A DNA stretch of 64,000 nt from Caldilineaceae bacterium. GTDB lineage: Bacteria; Chloroflexota; Anaerolineae; Caldilineales; Caldilineaceae. Of this stretch, positions 62,638-64,000 are shown piece after piece. The stretch lies in NCBI GenBank assembly GCA_020846635.1, contig JADLDO010000047.1, forward strand, positions 186,001-250,000. Direction: 5' to 3'. A program made the translations under genes and the position numbers. The notes beneath the pieces are model-generated. The model was not told the origin of the DNA and did not search any database. It was given only the letters and a program-made list of their open reading frames with translations. Within the stretch, counting starts at the first letter, position 1; each line of letters begins with the position of its first letter.

Positions 62638-64000
62638 ATGAGAAAAGTCTTGATCATTGCGCGCAAAGAACTGCTCTCCACCCTTCGCCAACGCAACCTG
62701 CTGTTGATCATGTTTTTGTCGCCCATCATTCTTGTCTCGATCATGGGGTTGGCCTTTGGCGGGCTGGGCAGCGGGTCGGATACACCCGATTTTGCAGATA
62801 TTGGCGTGGCTGTCGTCAATTTGGATGCTGGATTCGATCTGCAACAACGGCTGCCCGCGAGCGCCACCAATCGATCCCTCATGGATTTGGAAGTGGAGAT
62901 CGGCGGGCAGACGTTCAATCTTGGCGAGCAGTTGCAGCAAAATCCGAACTTGGCAGTGGCTGCGGATGCGTTGAACCCTGGCAATGTCTCGCTCAATTTT
63001 GGCAACCAACTCGCCGCGATTTTGCTCTCGCAGCCGCTGACGGCAACGGCGCTTGTCTCCAGCAGCGGTGGCTTTGACCTGGGCGGGCTATCCTGTCCAC
63101 TGCTGCCGGAAACCGAATCGGAGACAGAATCAGGCACAGGCTCAGAGGATGGCTCGCTGGATGATTTGTTTGACGCTGTGGCTGTGGGCGATGCAGAGAC
63201 TGCGCGCGCGGGTGTGATGCGCGGCGATTACGCGGTCGCGGTGATCATTCCATCCAATTTTAGCAACCAGCTTGTGCCCGATTTTGGGCTGAACGCCAGT
63301 GAAGTGAACAGCGCAACGGGCGCGGTTGAGGTCTTTGCGAACAATGCAACGCCGATCTCAGCGAGCATCGTGCGCGCGGTGGTGGAGGGCATTGTTAGCC
63401 AGTTTGAGCGGGTCAAGGTTGCTATCGATGCGTTGGCACTGACCGCTGTCGATACGGTCTCCGCGATCGATCCGAACGAGATGGAGGCAAGCGTGTTGAA
63501 CATCAACCTGATCAGCGGCACGCTGCAAACGCTGGATGCTTCGGTGCTGGAGCCGCTGGCCTGTTTGATCATGCCTGGAGCCGGCAACGTCCAAATTGAG
63601 CAGCAGCCGTTGGATGAGGTGCAAGCGCGCAGCCCTTTCAGCATATTGATGACGACGCTAGGCGCGGCACAGGCGGTCTTCTTTGCCCTCTTTACAGGTG
63701 TCTTTGGCATCAATGCGATCTATGAAGATCGGCGTCAGGGGACTTTGCAGCGGGTGCTTGTTTCGCCCACGTCGAGCACTGCTGTGCTGGCGGGCAGGCT
63801 GCTGGGCAACCTCATCATTGTGATGACCCAACTGCTGGTGCTGCTACTGGCTTTTACGACCATCGCTACGCTGGTAGAGGGGGAATTGACCTTGATCTGG
63901 GGTTCAAACGTTCTCGCTCTGCTGCTGGTGGTGTTGGGGCTGAGCCTCTTTACAACCGGCATGGGGGTGTTGATTGTCGGGCTGGCGCAAACATCGGAAC
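62638..64000 (+). CDS. ABC-2-type permease (partial, cut by right edge)
   Basis: 454 residues to the window end. A membrane helix at about 20-40 is followed by a 300-residue outer loop rich in Asp, Ser and Gly. At about 340-375 the second helix appears, then YEDRRQGTLQRVLVSP (the cytosolic coupling segment of ABC-2 permeases) and two more helices. The C-terminus is missing. It shares a transcript with the ATPase gene. The substrate is unknown. Confidence 0.85.
   Translation, partial: MRKVLIIARKELLSTLRQRNLLLIMFLSPIILVSIMGLAFGGLGSGSDTPDFADIGVAVVNLDAGFDLQQRLPASATNRSLMDLEVEIGGQTFNLGEQLQQNPNLAVAADALNPGNVSLNFGNQLAAILLSQPLTATALVSSSGGFDLGGLSCPLLPETESETESGTGSEDGSLDDLFDAVAVGDAETARAGVMRGDYAVAVIIPSNFSNQLVPDFGLNASEVNSATGAVEVFANNATPISASIVRAVVEGIVSQFERVKVAIDALALTAVDTVSAIDPNEMEASVLNINLISGTLQTLDASVLEPLACLIMPGAGNVQIEQQPLDEVQARSPFSILMTTLGAAQAVFFALFTGVFGINAIYEDRRQGTLQRVLVSPTSSTAVLAGRLLGNLIIVMTQLLVLLLAFTTIATLVEGELTLIWGSNVLALLLVVLGLSLFTTGMGVLIVGLAQTSE

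Overview
The window looks like a chromosomal segment of a filamentous-type Chloroflexota bacterium (Anaerolineae/Caldilineales-like). This is an inference. It rests on the Thr-Pro-rich anchored protein at 12.4-13.4 kb, many STAND and repeat-domain signalling proteins, short Gly/Pro-rich secreted proteins, an aerobic CoxM/CoxS pair, a GlcD-GlcE fusion and high-GC codon use. No rRNA, tRNA, CRISPR array, transposase or prophage was recognised. Housekeeping loci (tig-clpP-clpX, mutL, mutY, rpsD, a DEAD-box helicase) alternate with accessory loci.

Layout. 0-1.8 kb: TRAP transporter (dctQ, partial dctM). 2.1-4.6 kb: two secreted proteins, then an HNH/YgiT-type zinc-finger pair. 4.7-10.0 kb: a polytopic membrane protein and a glycolate oxidase operon (glcF, glcD-glcE fusion). 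10.3-14.4 kb: small hypothetical genes, mutY, a Thr-Pro-rich membrane protein and a CPBP protease. 14.4-18.4 kb: tig-clpP-clpX. 18.8-23.0 kb: alpha/beta hydrolase, flavin oxidase and a His-rich TPR lipoprotein. 23.3-28.3 kb: a LuxR-type STAND regulator, divergent from a sigma factor-ankyrin-F1 ATPase beta fusion, with two short tandem-repeat arrays between them. 28.4-34.2 kb: endonuclease-type mutL, coxM-coxS-moaD-like genes without a large subunit, rpsD and a nitroreductase. 34.3-39 kb: an FTR1/EfeO-like iron locus and an aldo/keto reductase. 39.2-51.2 kb: DEAD helicase, a 1476-residue double-glycosidase/SH3b/M23 protein, an S9 peptidase, and PhyH, RraA-like and Gfo/Idh genes. 51.5-61.3 kb: a compact leftward operon of a two-TM muramidase, a caspase-like protease, a patatin lipase and a caspase-STAND-WD40 protein. 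61.6-64 kb: an ABC-2 exporter that runs off the window.

The two most unusual items are (i) the ECF sigma-ankyrin-AtpD-like fusion with an eroded Walker A motif, and (ii) the four-gene muramidase/caspase/patatin/caspase-STAND-WD40 operon. The second has the logic of a regulated cell-death or defence system: a WD40/NTPase sensor with enzymes aimed at protein, membrane and cell wall. A module of about 70 residues in its muramidase recurs in the 1476-residue GH/M23 protein 15 kb away. Two families of intergenic hairpins recur across the window, mostly within a few tens of bases after stop codons.
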